Source: Nonomuraea solani (GTDB lineage: Bacteria; Actinomycetota; Actinomycetes; Streptosporangiales; Streptosporangiaceae). From it: a stretch of DNA of 64,000 nt. The notes beneath the pieces were generated by a model. It was not told where the DNA came from. It saw only the letters and a program-made list of their open reading frames with translations, and did no database searches. The position numbers and the translations under genes are program-made. Below, one piece after another: positions 40,060 to 49,318 of the stretch (within the stretch, counting starts at the first letter, position 1; the number at the start of each line of letters is the position of its first letter). The DNA is taken from assembly GCF_900108335.1 (NCBI RefSeq), contig NZ_FNVT01000030.1, positions 50,178-114,177 of the forward strand. The letters are read 5' to 3'.

Positions 40060-41331
40060 TTAACCGGCCACCACCGTACCCTCTGACGTGCGCAAATGCC
40101 CTTCACCCGTATAGATCCACTTGGTCGAGGTCAGTTCGGGCAGCCCCATCGGACCGCGCGAGTGCAACTTCTGCGTGGAGATGCCGATCTCCGCGCCGAA
40201 CCCGAACTCCCCTCCGTCGGTGAACCTGGTCGAAGCATTGACGGCCACGGCCGCCGAGTCGACGAGCGCGACGAACCGGCGGGCGGCCCGCTGCGAACGG
40301 GTGACGATGGCGTCGGTGTGACCCGACCCGTAGCGCCTGATGTGCGCCACCGCGTCCTCCAGCGAGCCGACGACGGCGGCGGCGATGTCGAGCGAGAGGT
40401 ATTCGGCGTAGAAGTCGTCCTCGGTGACGGGCACGACCTCACCGTATCCGGCGATCCGGGCGTCGCCGTGCACGGTCACGCCCGCCTCCGCCAGCGCCGT
40501 CAGCGCGCGCGGCACGAAAGCGTCGGCGATGCCCTCGTGCACGAGGAACGTCTCGGCGGCGTTGCACACCGACGGCCGCTGCGCCTTGGCGTTGACCAGG
40601 ATCTGCACGGCCAGCTCGACGTCGGCCTCGGCGTCGACGTAGACGTGGCAGTTGCCGACGCCCGTCTCGATCACCGGCACCGTGGACTCCTCGACCACCG
40701 AGTTGATCAGCGACGCGCCACCGCGCGGGATCAGCACGTCGACCAGCCCGCGGGCCCGCATGAGCTCCTTGACCGAGTCACGGGTCTGCCCGGGCACGAG
40801 CTGGACGGCCCCGGCGGGCACCTCGGTGCCCGCCAGCGCCTCCTGCATGATCCGTACGAGGGCGGTGTTGGAGGAGTAGGCACTGGACGAGCCCCGCAGC
40901 AGCACGGCGTTGCCGCTCTTGAGACAGAGCGCCGCGGCGTCGACGGTGACGTTGGGCCGGCCTTCGTAGATGATCCCGATCACGCCCAGCGGCACCCTGA
41001 GCTGGCGCAGCTCAAGCCCGTTGGGCAACGTGGAGCCGCGTACGACCTCGCCGACCGGGTCGGGCAGGTCGGCCACCTGCCGCACGGCCTCGGCGATGGC
41101 CGCGATCCTGGCCTCGTCGAGCCGCAGCCGGTCGATCATCGCCTCGGCCGTGCCCTGCGCCCTGGCCTGCTCGACGTCCTTGGCGTTGGCCTCGACGATC
41201 TCCGCGGCGTGCGCGACCAGGGCGTCGGCGACCGTGCGCAACGCCCGGTCCTTAGGCGCCCGCGGCAGCGGGGCCAGCTCGGCGGCGGCCTCTCGTGCCG
41301 CACGGGCGACCTTCAGGAACTCTTCGGACAT
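40060..41331 (-). CDS. proA: Glutamate-5-semialdehyde dehydrogenase (gamma-glutamyl phosphate reductase)
   Basis: 423 residues, full length. IIYEGRPNVTVDAAALCLKSGNA, PRGGASLI and the catalytic Cys in QRPSVCNAAET are diagnostic. The C-terminus EIGISTQKLHSRGPMGLPEL is family-typical. Reduces glutamyl 5-phosphate with NADPH in proline synthesis. It follows proB by 21 nt on the same strand. Confidence 0.98.
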   Translation of the reverse strand: MSEEFLKVARAAREAAAELAPLPRAPKDRALRTVADALVAHAAEIVEANAKDVEQARAQGTAEAMIDRLRLDEARIAAIAEAVRQVADLPDPVGEVVRGSTLPNGLELRQLRVPLGVIGIIYEGRPNVTVDAAALCLKSGNAVLLRGSSSAYSSNTALVRIMQEALAGTEVPAGAVQLVPGQTRDSVKELMRARGLVDVLIPRGGASLINSVVEESTVPVIETGVGNCHVYVDAEADVELAVQILVNAKAQRPSVCNAAETFLVHEGIADAFVPRALTALAEAGVTVHGDARIAGYGEVVPVTEDDFYAEYLSLDIAAAVVGSLEDAVAHIRRYGSGHTDAIVTRSQRAARRFVALVDSAAVAVNASTRFTDGGEFGFGAEIGISTQKLHSRGPMGLPELTSTKWIYTGEGHLRTSEGTVVAG

Positions 41332-41352
41332 CGCGCGCTCCCTCTTCGGGCT

Positions 41353-42471
41353 TCAGCTGTGGGCTTCCAGTATGACCATGTCGTCGCGATGGATCAGCTC
41401 GCGTTCATATTCCGGACCGAGCGTGCTCGCCAGCTCCTTCGTGGAGCGCCCGAGCAGGCCGGGAATCTCGGTGGCGTCGAAGTTCACCAGCCCGCGGGCC
41501 ACCACGAGGCCCTGCGGCCCGCACAGGTCGACGGGGTCACCGGCCGCGAACTCGCCCTCCACGGACGTCACCCCGGCCGGCAGCAGCGACTTGCGCCGCC
41601 CCACGATGGCCTCCACCGCGCCCTGGTCGAGGTGGAGGCGGCCGCGCCCGGTGGTGGCGTGCGCGAGCCACAGCAGCCGCGTGCCGGGATGCCGGCCGCC
41701 GGGATGGAAGTAGGTGCCCACATCGGCCCCGCTCAGCGCCTGGGCGGCGTGAGCGGCCGCGGTGAGCACCACGGGCACCCCTGCGCCGGTCGCGATCCTG
41801 GCGGCCTGCACCTTGGTCACCATGCCGCCGGTGCCGACCGACGCGCCGTTCTTGCCCAGCTCGACGCCGGCCAGGTCTTCTGGCCCGCGGATCTCGGCCA
41901 GCCGCCGCGAGCCGGTGCGGCTCGGCGGGCCGTCGTAGAGCGCGTCCACGTCCGACAGCAGCACCAGGGCGTCGGCGTGGATGAGGTGCGACACCAGCGC
42001 CGCCAGCCGGTCGTTGTCGCCGAAGCGGATCTCGTCGGTGGCCACGGTGTCGTTCTCGTTGACGATGGGCATGATGCCCAGCTCCAGCAGCCGCGCCAGC
42101 GTGCGCTGGGCGTTGGCGTGGTGGGCGCGGCGCATCATGTCGTCGGCGGTCAGCAGCACCTGGCCGACGCGCAGCGAGTAGCGGGCGAAGGAGGAGGTGT
42201 AGCGGGCGACCAGCACGCCCTGCCCGACGGACGCCGCCGCCTGCTGGGTGGCCAGGTCACGTGGTCGCGCGCTCAGCCCGAGCGGCCCGAGGCCCGCCGC
42301 GATGGCTCCGGAGGAGACCAGGACGATCTGCGTCCCCGTACGCCGCCGTGCCGCCAGCACGTCCACCAGGGCGTCCACGCGATCGACGTCGATCATGCCC
42401 TGGGGGGTGGTGAGCGAGGAGGAGCCGACCTTGACGACGACCTTCGACGCTGAGCTGATCTGTTCCCGCAC
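41353..42471 (-). CDS. proB: Glutamate 5-kinase with PUA domain
   Basis: 372 residues from GTG 42471. Amino-acid kinase domain (VVKVGSSSLTT, VSSGAIAAGLGPL, MPIVNENDTVATDEI, GTGGMVTKVQAA) followed by a C-terminal PUA domain (~285-372). Phosphorylates glutamate, the first and feedback-controlled step of proline synthesis. In most actinomycetes proB directly follows obgE; here an SDR gene on the opposite strand separates them. Confidence 0.98.
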   Translation of the reverse strand: MREQISSASKVVVKVGSSSLTTPQGMIDVDRVDALVDVLAARRRTGTQIVLVSSGAIAAGLGPLGLSARPRDLATQQAAASVGQGVLVARYTSSFARYSLRVGQVLLTADDMMRRAHHANAQRTLARLLELGIMPIVNENDTVATDEIRFGDNDRLAALVSHLIHADALVLLSDVDALYDGPPSRTGSRRLAEIRGPEDLAGVELGKNGASVGTGGMVTKVQAARIATGAGVPVVLTAAAHAAQALSGADVGTYFHPGGRHPGTRLLWLAHATTGRGRLHLDQGAVEAIVGRRKSLLPAGVTSVEGEFAAGDPVDLCGPQGLVVARGLVNFDATEIPGLLGRSTKELASTLGPEYERELIHRDDMVILEAHS

Positions 42472-42508
42472 GCCTGGCAGCCTATCGGCTCACCACCCCG
42501 CAATATCG

Positions 42509-42543
42509 CTACATTGACTGCATCAGTGCATTCGATGTAGTTA
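42509..42543 (+). promoter_or_regulatory. Promoter and overlapping dyad of the SDR gene (leaderless)
   Basis: TTGACT (42514-42519), 18-bp spacer, TAGTTA (42538-42543), 7 nt before ATG 42551. The inverted repeat CTACAT (42509-42514) / ATGTAG (42535-42540) spans the same DNA and could bind a repressor. Confidence 0.6.
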
Positions 42544-42550
42544 TTTGCTC

Positions 42551-43321
42551 ATGGATATCCGTACCTACGTCGTCACGGGCGCCGCTTCCGGCATCGGCGC
42601 GGCCACCGCCGAGCACCTGGCCAAGGCGGGTGCTCGCGTGATCCGCTGCGACGTCCGCGACGCCGACGTCCTGACCGACCTGACCACCCCAGCAGGGCGG
42701 GAAAGCCTGGTCTCCCAGGTCACGGCGCTCACCAGCGGCAAGATCGACGCCGTGGTCGCCGTCGCCGGCCTGGCCCTCCCATCCGACCTCACCGTCCGGC
42801 TCAACTTCTTCGGCACGATCGCCACCTTGGAGGGCCTCTACCCTCTCCTGCTGGGCTCAGGCCGGCCCAGAGCGGTCGCGGTCTCGTCCCTGAGCGCGAT
42901 CGTGGCCGCCGACGACGGCGTCGTGGACGCCTGCCTGTCCATGGACGAGGAGCGGGCCGCCACCGCCGCTCGCATGGCCGCCGGACGGGGGCACGGCCGC
43001 GCCATCTACCCGTCGACCAAGCTGGCGCTCGACCGCTGGCTCCGCCGCGCCGCCGTCACCCCCGGCTGGGCCGGGGCCGGCATCCCCCTCAACGCGGTGG
43101 CGCCGGGCATCGTGGACACGGAAACCGCCAGAAACACGTTCCTGAACGACGAGAACACCCGCCGGCTGGTGTCGGCCATCATGCCCCAGCCGCTGGCCTT
43201 CCCCGGGCCAGTGGACGCGATCGCGGCGCTGCTGGCGTGGCTCGCGGGCCCGGAGAACACGTTCACGACCGGCCAGATCATCTACGCCGACGGCGGCGCC
43301 GAAGCCACCCTGCGCCCCTGA
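42551..43321 (+). CDS. Short-chain dehydrogenase/reductase
   Basis: 256 residues from ATG 42551. TGAASGIGAATAEHL (cofactor motif TGxxxGIG), VSSLSA and YPSTKLALDRW (YxxxK) plus NAVAPGIVDTE are classical SDR elements. The NNAG-like motif is replaced by VAVAGLAL. Oxidoreductase of unknown substrate. Plus-strand insertion between obgE and proB with its own sigma70-like promoter and a probable leaderless start, suggesting separate regulation and later arrival. Confidence 0.9.
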   Translation: MDIRTYVVTGAASGIGAATAEHLAKAGARVIRCDVRDADVLTDLTTPAGRESLVSQVTALTSGKIDAVVAVAGLALPSDLTVRLNFFGTIATLEGLYPLLLGSGRPRAVAVSSLSAIVAADDGVVDACLSMDEERAATAARMAAGRGHGRAIYPSTKLALDRWLRRAAVTPGWAGAGIPLNAVAPGIVDTETARNTFLNDENTRRLVSAIMPQPLAFPGPVDAIAALLAWLAGPENTFTTGQIIYADGGAEATLRP

Positions 43322-43524
43322 CGCGCCCCTCCCGCCCCTGACTGCAACCCTGACGTACCCTTCCCGCCCCTGACGGCGACGCTGACGTACCCTTCCCTCC
43401 CCTGACGGCGACGCTGACGCGGCCCTGCAGCCCTGACGCGCCCCTGCAGCCCTGACGCGCTCCCGCGGCCCTGACGCGGATCCTGCAGCCCTGATGCGAC
43501 CCCTGACACGACCCTTGACGCGAC
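43322..43524. repeat. Composite tandem repeat between SDR gene and obgE
   Basis: Two 32-bp units (43352-43383, 43384-43415, one mismatch), then 19, 19, 19 and 20-bp units from 43416, then two 12-bp units (43493-43516). All share the phase word GACG(C/T) following CCCT. It lies past the stops of both convergent genes; no gene inside. Confidence 0.85.
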
Positions 43525-43582
43525 AAAGCGGCACCACCCGGGCTGAAAGCACCCGAGTGGCACCGCGCGTCGTGCCCGATCC

Positions 43583-44935
43583 TCACCCGAGGCGGGTGTC
43601 GGACCCCCGAGGCCCCTGCCGGATCGACTCGGCGTTCAGCGTGGGCTGCCAGTCGAAGATGTAGCCACTCTCCATCGACCCGATGACGACCTCGGCTCCC
43701 GCCTTGGCCCCGGCCTTGGCCAGCTCCGCCTCGACCCCCAGCCGTTCGAGCCGGTCGGCGAGATAGCCCACCGCCTCGTCGTTGGTGAAGTCCGTCTGCC
43801 TGATCCACCGCTCCGGCTTCTCACCGGTGATCTGGAACAGGTTCTCGTTGACCCGCCGCACCTTGAACCCGGTGTCCCCGAGCTGCTTGGGCCGGATGAC
43901 CAGCCGCGTGGGCTCCTCGATCGGCTTGTTGGCCCGGGCCGCCGCCACCCACTCGCCCATCGCGAACGTCAGCTCCCGCAACCCGTCGTGCGTGGCCGCC
44001 GAGATCGTGAACACCTTCAGCCCCCGCGCCTCGAACTCGGGCGCGACCATCTCGGCCAGCTCCCGGGCGTCGGGAACGTCGGCCTTGTTCAGCACGACCA
44101 GCCGGGGCCGGTCCTCGAGCTTCCCGTACGCCCGCAGCTCTCCCTCGATCACCTCGTAGTCGGTGATCGGGTCACGCCCGGGCTCCATGGTGGCGCAGTC
44201 GATGACGTGCACGAGCATGTCGCACCGCTCGACGTGCCGCAGGAACTCGTGCCCGAGCCCCTTGCCCTGCGAGGCACCGGGAATCAGCCCCGGCACGTCG
44301 GCGACGGTGAACACGTTGTCCCCCGCCGTCACCACGCCCAGGTTGGGGATCAGGGTCGTGAACGGGTAGTCCGCGATCTTCGGCTTGGCCGCGCTCAGCG
44401 CCGCGATCAGCGACGACTTCCCGGCGCTCGGGAACCCGACCAGCGCCACGTCCGCGACGCTCTTGAGCTCCAGCATGACGTCGAGCCCGTCACCCGGCTC
44501 ACCGAGCAGCGCGAACCCGGGCGCCTTGCGCTTGGTGGTGGCCAGCGCGGCATTGCCGAGCCCGCCGTGCCCGCCCTGGGCGATCACGTAGCGGGTGCCG
44601 GCCCCGACCAGGTCCACCAGCACCTCACCCGTGCCGGCGTCCTTGACCACGGTCCCGTTGGGCACAGGCAGGATCACGTCGTCCCCGTTGGCGCCGTCCC
44701 GGTTGGACCCGTGGCCCTGCTTGCCGTTCTCCGCCTTGCGGTGCGGCCGGCGGTGGTAGTCGAGCAGCGTCGCGGTGTTGGGATCGACCTCCAGGACGAC
44801 ATCGCCGCCCCGTCCGCCGTTCCCGCCGTCGGGCCCGCCGAGCGGCTTGAACTTCTCCCGGTGGATGGAGGCACACCCATTTCCCCCGTCACCGGCCCTG
44901 ATATGAAGGACCACCTGGTCCACAAAGTCCGGCAT
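43583..44935 (-). CDS. obgE: Obg family GTPase
   Basis: 450 residues from ATG 44935 (MPDFVDQVV; AGGA upstream). N-terminal Obg glycine-rich fold (1-~158), GTPase domain with P-loop GFPSAGKSSL, switch TTLIPNLG, DVPGLI and NKAD, and the C-terminal OCT domain (~345-425). Ribosome-associated GTPase in 50S assembly and stress/growth control. Follows rplU-rpmA as in most bacteria, after a hairpin that may give it separate expression. Confidence 0.98.
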   Translation of the reverse strand: MPDFVDQVVLHIRAGDGGNGCASIHREKFKPLGGPDGGNGGRGGDVVLEVDPNTATLLDYHRRPHRKAENGKQGHGSNRDGANGDDVILPVPNGTVVKDAGTGEVLVDLVGAGTRYVIAQGGHGGLGNAALATTKRKAPGFALLGEPGDGLDVMLELKSVADVALVGFPSAGKSSLIAALSAAKPKIADYPFTTLIPNLGVVTAGDNVFTVADVPGLIPGASQGKGLGHEFLRHVERCDMLVHVIDCATMEPGRDPITDYEVIEGELRAYGKLEDRPRLVVLNKADVPDARELAEMVAPEFEARGLKVFTISAATHDGLRELTFAMGEWVAAARANKPIEEPTRLVIRPKQLGDTGFKVRRVNENLFQITGEKPERWIRQTDFTNDEAVGYLADRLERLGVEAELAKAGAKAGAEVVIGSMESGYIFDWQPTLNAESIRQGPRGSDTRLG

Positions 44936-45020
44936 CCCGTATTCCTCCATCGCCCCACCAGGGGCATCTCATGTGTCACAAGCCAAACCTCTACGGCGAC
45001 CCCGTCCCCCGGCCGAACCA

Positions 45021-45092
45021 CCAGAAGTCCGCTTCTGGCACACCCGCAGAAACGCCAAAGGGCGGATCGACACGCGATCGATCCACCCTTTG
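45021..45092 (-). terminator. Hairpins between rpmA and obgE
   Basis: 45056-45092: CAAAGGG-c-GGATCGA / TCGATCC-a-CCCTTTG, 14 pairs with one mismatch and a 7-nt loop. 45021-45038: CCAGAAG / CTTCTGG with a 4-nt loop. The first probably ends most rplU-rpmA transcripts. Confidence 0.7.
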
Positions 45093-45119
45093 AACAACGC
45101 GAAGAAAGAAGGAAGAACC

Positions 45120-45377
45120 TTACTCCGCGACAGGAACGATGCTGACGGCCCTGCGGCCGCGCTTGAGGCCGAACTGCACGTGGCCGGCGGCCAGCGCGAA
45201 CAGCGTGTCGTCGCCACCGCGGCCCACGTTGTCGCCAGGGTGGAAGTGGGTGCCACGCTGACGGACGATGATCTCGCCCGCGTTGACCAGCTGGCCACCA
45301 AAGCGCTTGACGCCCAGGCGCTGGGCGTTGGAGTCACGACCGTTCCGGGTGGACGATGCGCCCTTCTTGTGTGCCAT
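45120..45377 (-). CDS. rpmA: 50S ribosomal protein L27
   Basis: 85 residues, MAHKKGASSTRNGRDSNAQR and GTHFHPGDNVGRGGDDTLFA, full length. The N-terminal tail reaches the peptidyl-transferase centre. Sixteen nt after rplU. Confidence 0.99.
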   Translation of the reverse strand: MAHKKGASSTRNGRDSNAQRLGVKRFGGQLVNAGEIIVRQRGTHFHPGDNVGRGGDDTLFALAAGHVQFGLKRGRRAVSIVPVAE

Positions 45378-45393
45378 CTCTCAAACTCCCCGT

Positions 45394-45696
45394 TCAGGCC
45401 TGGTCGATGCCGGTGATCTTCACCTGGGTGTACCGCTGACGGTGACCCTGGCGCTTCTTGTAACCGGTCTTGTTCTTGTACTTGAGAATGCGGATTTTCG
45501 GGCCCTTGGTCTCACCGAGGATCTCGGCGCTGACCATGAACTTGCCCGCCTCGGTGGTCACATCGCCGTCGTTGACGACGAGCACCGTCGGCAGCGAAAC
45601 CGAAGAGCCGACCTCGCCGGCGACCTTGTCCACCTCGAGGACGTCACCGACGGAGACCTTCTGCTGCCTGCCGCCGCAACGAACGATCGCGTACAC
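45394..45696 (-). CDS. rplU: 50S ribosomal protein L21
   Basis: 100 residues from GTG 45696: MYAIVRCGGRQQKVSVGDVL and KKRQGHRQRYTQVKITGI. Binds 23S rRNA with L20. Preceded by a 217-nt leader after the rng stop that contains a small hairpin GCCTC/GAGGC at 45743-45757; no leader motif recognised. Confidence 0.99.
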   Translation of the reverse strand: MYAIVRCGGRQQKVSVGDVLEVDKVAGEVGSSVSLPTVLVVNDGDVTTEAGKFMVSAEILGETKGPKIRILKYKNKTGYKKRQGHRQRYTQVKITGIDQA

Positions 45697-45913
45697 CGCG
45701 GAACCCTTCTACTGACTCACTGTTGCTTGACGATTCCCGACTGCCTCACGAAGAGGCGGTCGCCGAATGCTGCGCCTATCATTCGGCCTGTCTCAAACCG
45801 ACGAACCGAGTAAGCGCGCCAACAGGGCACGTCACCTGACGCACCGATTCACCAGGGTACCGGATTAACGGGCCCCTAGGCGAACCGGACGGAACGTCGG
45901 AAGCCAGCCGAGA

Positions 45914-48900
45914 CTAATCGGCCGACTTGGCTCGGCGAGAGCGTCGCCGCCCTCTACCGGAAGTCTGGTTTGCCTGGTCGTCCTCAGCAGGGACGTCCTC
46001 AAGCGCACCGGTCACGGTATCACGGCCTGAGGAGTCCTTGGCCGCGGAAACCTTGTCGGAGACCGCCTTCTCGACCGCCATCTTGCCCTGCGTACCACGT
46101 GCTTCCGACTTGGTCTCGACCGGCTCCGTGGAGATGAGCAGACCGCGACCGTTGCAGCAGTCACATGGCGTCGAGAACGCCTCCAGGAGCCCCTGACCGA
46201 CCCGCTTACGGGTCATCTGGACCAGGCCCAGCGAGGTCACCTCGGCCACCTGGTGCTTGGTCCTGTCGCGGGCCAGGCACTCCAGCAGCCGCCGCAGCAC
46301 CAGGTCGCGGTTCGACTCCAGCACCATGTCGATGAAGTCGATCACGATGATGCCGCCGATGTCACGCAGCCGGAGCTGGCGCACGATCTCCTCGGCCGCC
46401 TCCAGGTTGTTCCTGGTGACGGTCTCCTCCAGGTTGCCGCCCTGGCCGGTGAACTTGCCGGTGTTGACGTCGACGACGGTCATCGCCTCGGTACGGTCGA
46501 TCACCAGCGAGCCGCCGCTCGGCAGCCACACCTTGCGGTCGAGCGCCTTGCCGAGCTGCTCGTCGATCCGGTACGACTCGAACACGTCGCCCTGGGAGCC
46601 GTCCCACTGGGACAGTCGCTCGCCCAGATGCGGCGCGACGTACTTGACGTAGTCGTCGACCGTGTCCCAAGCCTCGTCGCCCTGCACGACCAGCGAGGTG
46701 AAGTCCTCGTTGAACACGTCGCGCACGACCCGGATGGTCAGGTCGGGCTCGGCCGAGAGCAGCTCGGGCGGGCTGGCCGACTTGGCCTTCTTCTGGATGC
46801 TCTCCCACTGCGCGGACAGCCGGGCCACGTCACGGGCCAGCTCGTCCTCGGAGGCGCCCTCGGCCGCGGTGCGCACGATCACGCCGGCGTTCTCCGGCAT
46901 GACCTTCTTCAGGATGCTCTTGAGCCGGGTGCGCTCCTTGTCGGGCAGCTTGCGGCTGATCCCGGTCATCGACCCGTCGGGGACGTAGACCAGGTAACGG
47001 CCGGGCAGGCTGATCTGCGACGTGAGCCGCGCGCCCTTGTGCCCGATCGGGTCCTTCGTGACCTGTACGAGCACCGACTGGCCCGACTTCAGCGCCGCCT
47101 CGATGCGTTTGGGCTGACCCTCCAGCCCGGCGGTGTCGAAGTTCACCTCACCGGCGTAAAGGACCGCGTTCCTGCCCTTGCCGATGTCCACGAACGCCGC
47201 CTCCATCGACGGCAGCACGTTCTGCACCTTGCCGAGGTAGACGTTTCCGACGTAGGACTGGCTGGCCTCACGGTTGACGTAGTGCTCGACGAGCACGCCG
47301 TCCTCCAGGACCGCGATCTGCGTACGGTCGCCCTGGCGGCGCACCACCATCATGCGGTCGACCGACTCGCGGCGGGCCAGGAACTCCGACTCCGTGATGA
47401 TCGGCGGACGCCTGCGGCCGAGCTCGCGCCCCTCGCGGCGGCGCTGCTTCTTGGCCTCGAGCCTGGTGGAGCCGCGCACGCTCTGCACACCGTCGGTGGC
47501 GATGTCGTGCGAGGCCGCCCGCCCCGAGCGCGGCGCGCGGATGCGCACCACCGTGTTCGGCGGGTCGTCGCTGGCCGGCTCCGAGCCCTCGTCGCCACCA
47601 CGGCGACGGCGGCGGCGCCGGCGGCGCGAGCTGGAGGCCTCCTCGTCCTGGGAGTCCTCGCCCTGCTCCTCGTCGGAGTCGTCGTCGGACTCCTCGCCGT
47701 CCTCGCTCTCGTCACGCTCGCGGGCCTTGCCACGGCCCCTGCCGCCACGCCGGCGGCGACGGCGCCGGCCTCCGCCCTCCTCTTCCTGGTCGTCGGAGGT
47801 GTCGAGTTCGGTCTCGTCCTCGACCTCGTCCTCGGCGACCGGCTCTTCGACGGGCTCCTCGAACTTCTCGTCCTTCTCGGGCTTCTTGGGCTCGGCGACG
47901 GGCTGCGGCGGCTCGGCTCGCTTGGTGGCGGCGGGCTTGCCCTTGCTGGGGTCCGGCGCCTGGAACAGCGGCGCGAAGATCGCGGCGGGCCGCTGGTAGG
48001 AGGCGCCCGGCTGGTCCTGCCTGCGCGCGGTCAGCCCGAACGGGTCGGAGAGCAGACTGGGCCGCTCCGTCTCCTCGTCCAGGTCCTCACCGGCCGGCTC
48101 GTCATCGAGCGGCTCGTCCTCGGGCAGGATCTCCAGGATGTCGTCGTCCGCCTCTTCGACGCCCTCGGCAGCCGCCACATCGGCACCTGCGCCACGCCCG
48201 TTCGCCTCAGCGGTCTCAGAGCCGGCGGCCCGTCCGCTGTCCACAGACGCCCCCTCAGCCCCTTGTACGGCCGCGGCGTCCTCAGCGCGCGCCTTGGCGC
48301 CCCTGGTGCGCGTCGTCCTGGCACGCCCGGCGCGCGTGGTCCCACCAGCGGCGGCAGCCGTCTCACTCTCGGACGCGCCCGCGGCGGCCCCGGCCTCACC
48401 GACCGTGCCACCAACGGCACCCACCGCCTCGTCCGTGTCCGCTCCGGCGCCGGTCCCGCGGCCGCTCACGGCCCCGGCGACGTCCGCGCCGCGACCGCCC
48501 TCAAGCCCGCCGGCAAGCGCCGCCGAGCCCTCCACGGCCTCGGCGGCCACGGTCTCTTCCGGCTCGGCCTTCTTGCGCGTCCTGCGCCGCTTCACCGGCT
48601 CCTCGGCGACCTCGGCAGCGGTCTCGGCGGGCGTCTCACCCTCCGGGAGCGCTCCCGCCGCGTCCGCCTGCTCCTCAGCGGCCTTCTTCGTCGTACGCCG
48701 CCGCGTGGTCGTGGCGGTCGATCTCGTCCTGGTGGCCCTCTTGGGCTTCTCAGCCTCGGCGACGGCCTCAGCGACCGCGGCCTCGACCACACTCTCCCCT
48801 TCCGGCACCGGCCCAGCGGCCGTGCCGGAACCAGCCGTACCGGTGCCAGTGGCACCCGTACCGGTGGCGGAACCACCGGCGACGGCGGGCGCCCCAGCGC

Positions 48901-49174
48901 CGGCCTCAGCCGACGCGGTGGCGGCCGCGAGCATCTCAGCCCCAGGCTCCCCCGCCGCGCGCTGCGCGGCGTTACGCTGCACCGCCTGTACGTCCGCCAC
49001 CGACGGCGCGGACTGCGCCGCCGCGACGGTCACCGGTGCGGAGGCCGGCTCCTCAGGCAGCTCCGGCGGAGGACCCGCCGGGCGGCTGGAGCGGCGACGC
49101 CGGGTCACCTCAGGCTGTTCAATTGTCTCCCCGTCAGGGCCAGTGGCCCCGGCGTTGGGCTCGTTGTCGAGCAT
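45914..49174 (-). CDS. rng: RNase E/G family ribonuclease
   Basis: 1086 residues. The catalytic part is C-terminal (~580-1030): S1 domain YVGNVYLGKVQNVLPSMEAA, the Mg-binding acidic residues in VVDVNTGKF and DIGGIIVIDFIDM, and the Zn-link CDCC in TPCDCCNGRG. It is preceded by a ~560-residue disordered extension of Ala/Glu/Thr runs, basic TRTRxxxTTTRRRTTKK blocks and Asp/Glu-Arg blocks. Actinomycete RNase E enzymes are known for such N-terminal extensions, the reverse of E. coli. Processes rRNA and mRNA. ATG 49174 with GGGAGAG upstream. Confidence 0.96.
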   Translation of the reverse strand: MLDNEPNAGATGPDGETIEQPEVTRRRRSSRPAGPPPELPEEPASAPVTVAAAQSAPSVADVQAVQRNAAQRAAGEPGAEMLAAATASAEAGAGAPAVAGGSATGTGATGTGTAGSGTAAGPVPEGESVVEAAVAEAVAEAEKPKRATRTRSTATTTRRRTTKKAAEEQADAAGALPEGETPAETAAEVAEEPVKRRRTRKKAEPEETVAAEAVEGSAALAGGLEGGRGADVAGAVSGRGTGAGADTDEAVGAVGGTVGEAGAAAGASESETAAAAGGTTRAGRARTTRTRGAKARAEDAAAVQGAEGASVDSGRAAGSETAEANGRGAGADVAAAEGVEEADDDILEILPEDEPLDDEPAGEDLDEETERPSLLSDPFGLTARRQDQPGASYQRPAAIFAPLFQAPDPSKGKPAATKRAEPPQPVAEPKKPEKDEKFEEPVEEPVAEDEVEDETELDTSDDQEEEGGGRRRRRRRGGRGRGKARERDESEDGEESDDDSDEEQGEDSQDEEASSSRRRRRRRRRGGDEGSEPASDDPPNTVVRIRAPRSGRAASHDIATDGVQSVRGSTRLEAKKQRRREGRELGRRRPPIITESEFLARRESVDRMMVVRRQGDRTQIAVLEDGVLVEHYVNREASQSYVGNVYLGKVQNVLPSMEAAFVDIGKGRNAVLYAGEVNFDTAGLEGQPKRIEAALKSGQSVLVQVTKDPIGHKGARLTSQISLPGRYLVYVPDGSMTGISRKLPDKERTRLKSILKKVMPENAGVIVRTAAEGASEDELARDVARLSAQWESIQKKAKSASPPELLSAEPDLTIRVVRDVFNEDFTSLVVQGDEAWDTVDDYVKYVAPHLGERLSQWDGSQGDVFESYRIDEQLGKALDRKVWLPSGGSLVIDRTEAMTVVDVNTGKFTGQGGNLEETVTRNNLEAAEEIVRQLRLRDIGGIIVIDFIDMVLESNRDLVLRRLLECLARDRTKHQVAEVTSLGLVQMTRKRVGQGLLEAFSTPCDCCNGRGLLISTEPVETKSEARGTQGKMAVEKAVSDKVSAAKDSSGRDTVTGALEDVPAEDDQANQTSGRGRRRSRRAKSAD

Positions 49175-49318
49175 GCGGGCGCTCTCCCGTCAGCTCCCGG
49201 GCGCGTCGCCGCGCCGCGCAGGAGCCCTCGTGTCTCGTTGTCCGCCGGCACCTCCAAAACGGAGGCGCCGACGCCAAGTCCTGTCAGCGGTCGTGCCCGG
49301 CTCACGCAGGGCACCTCC

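Noticed and set aside
48645..48656. A second GGGAGCGCTCCC palindrome, identical to the CebR-like core
   Set aside because: It lies deep inside the RNase E/G coding sequence, far from any start codon, in Gly/Ser/Ala codons of the low-complexity extension; chance match.
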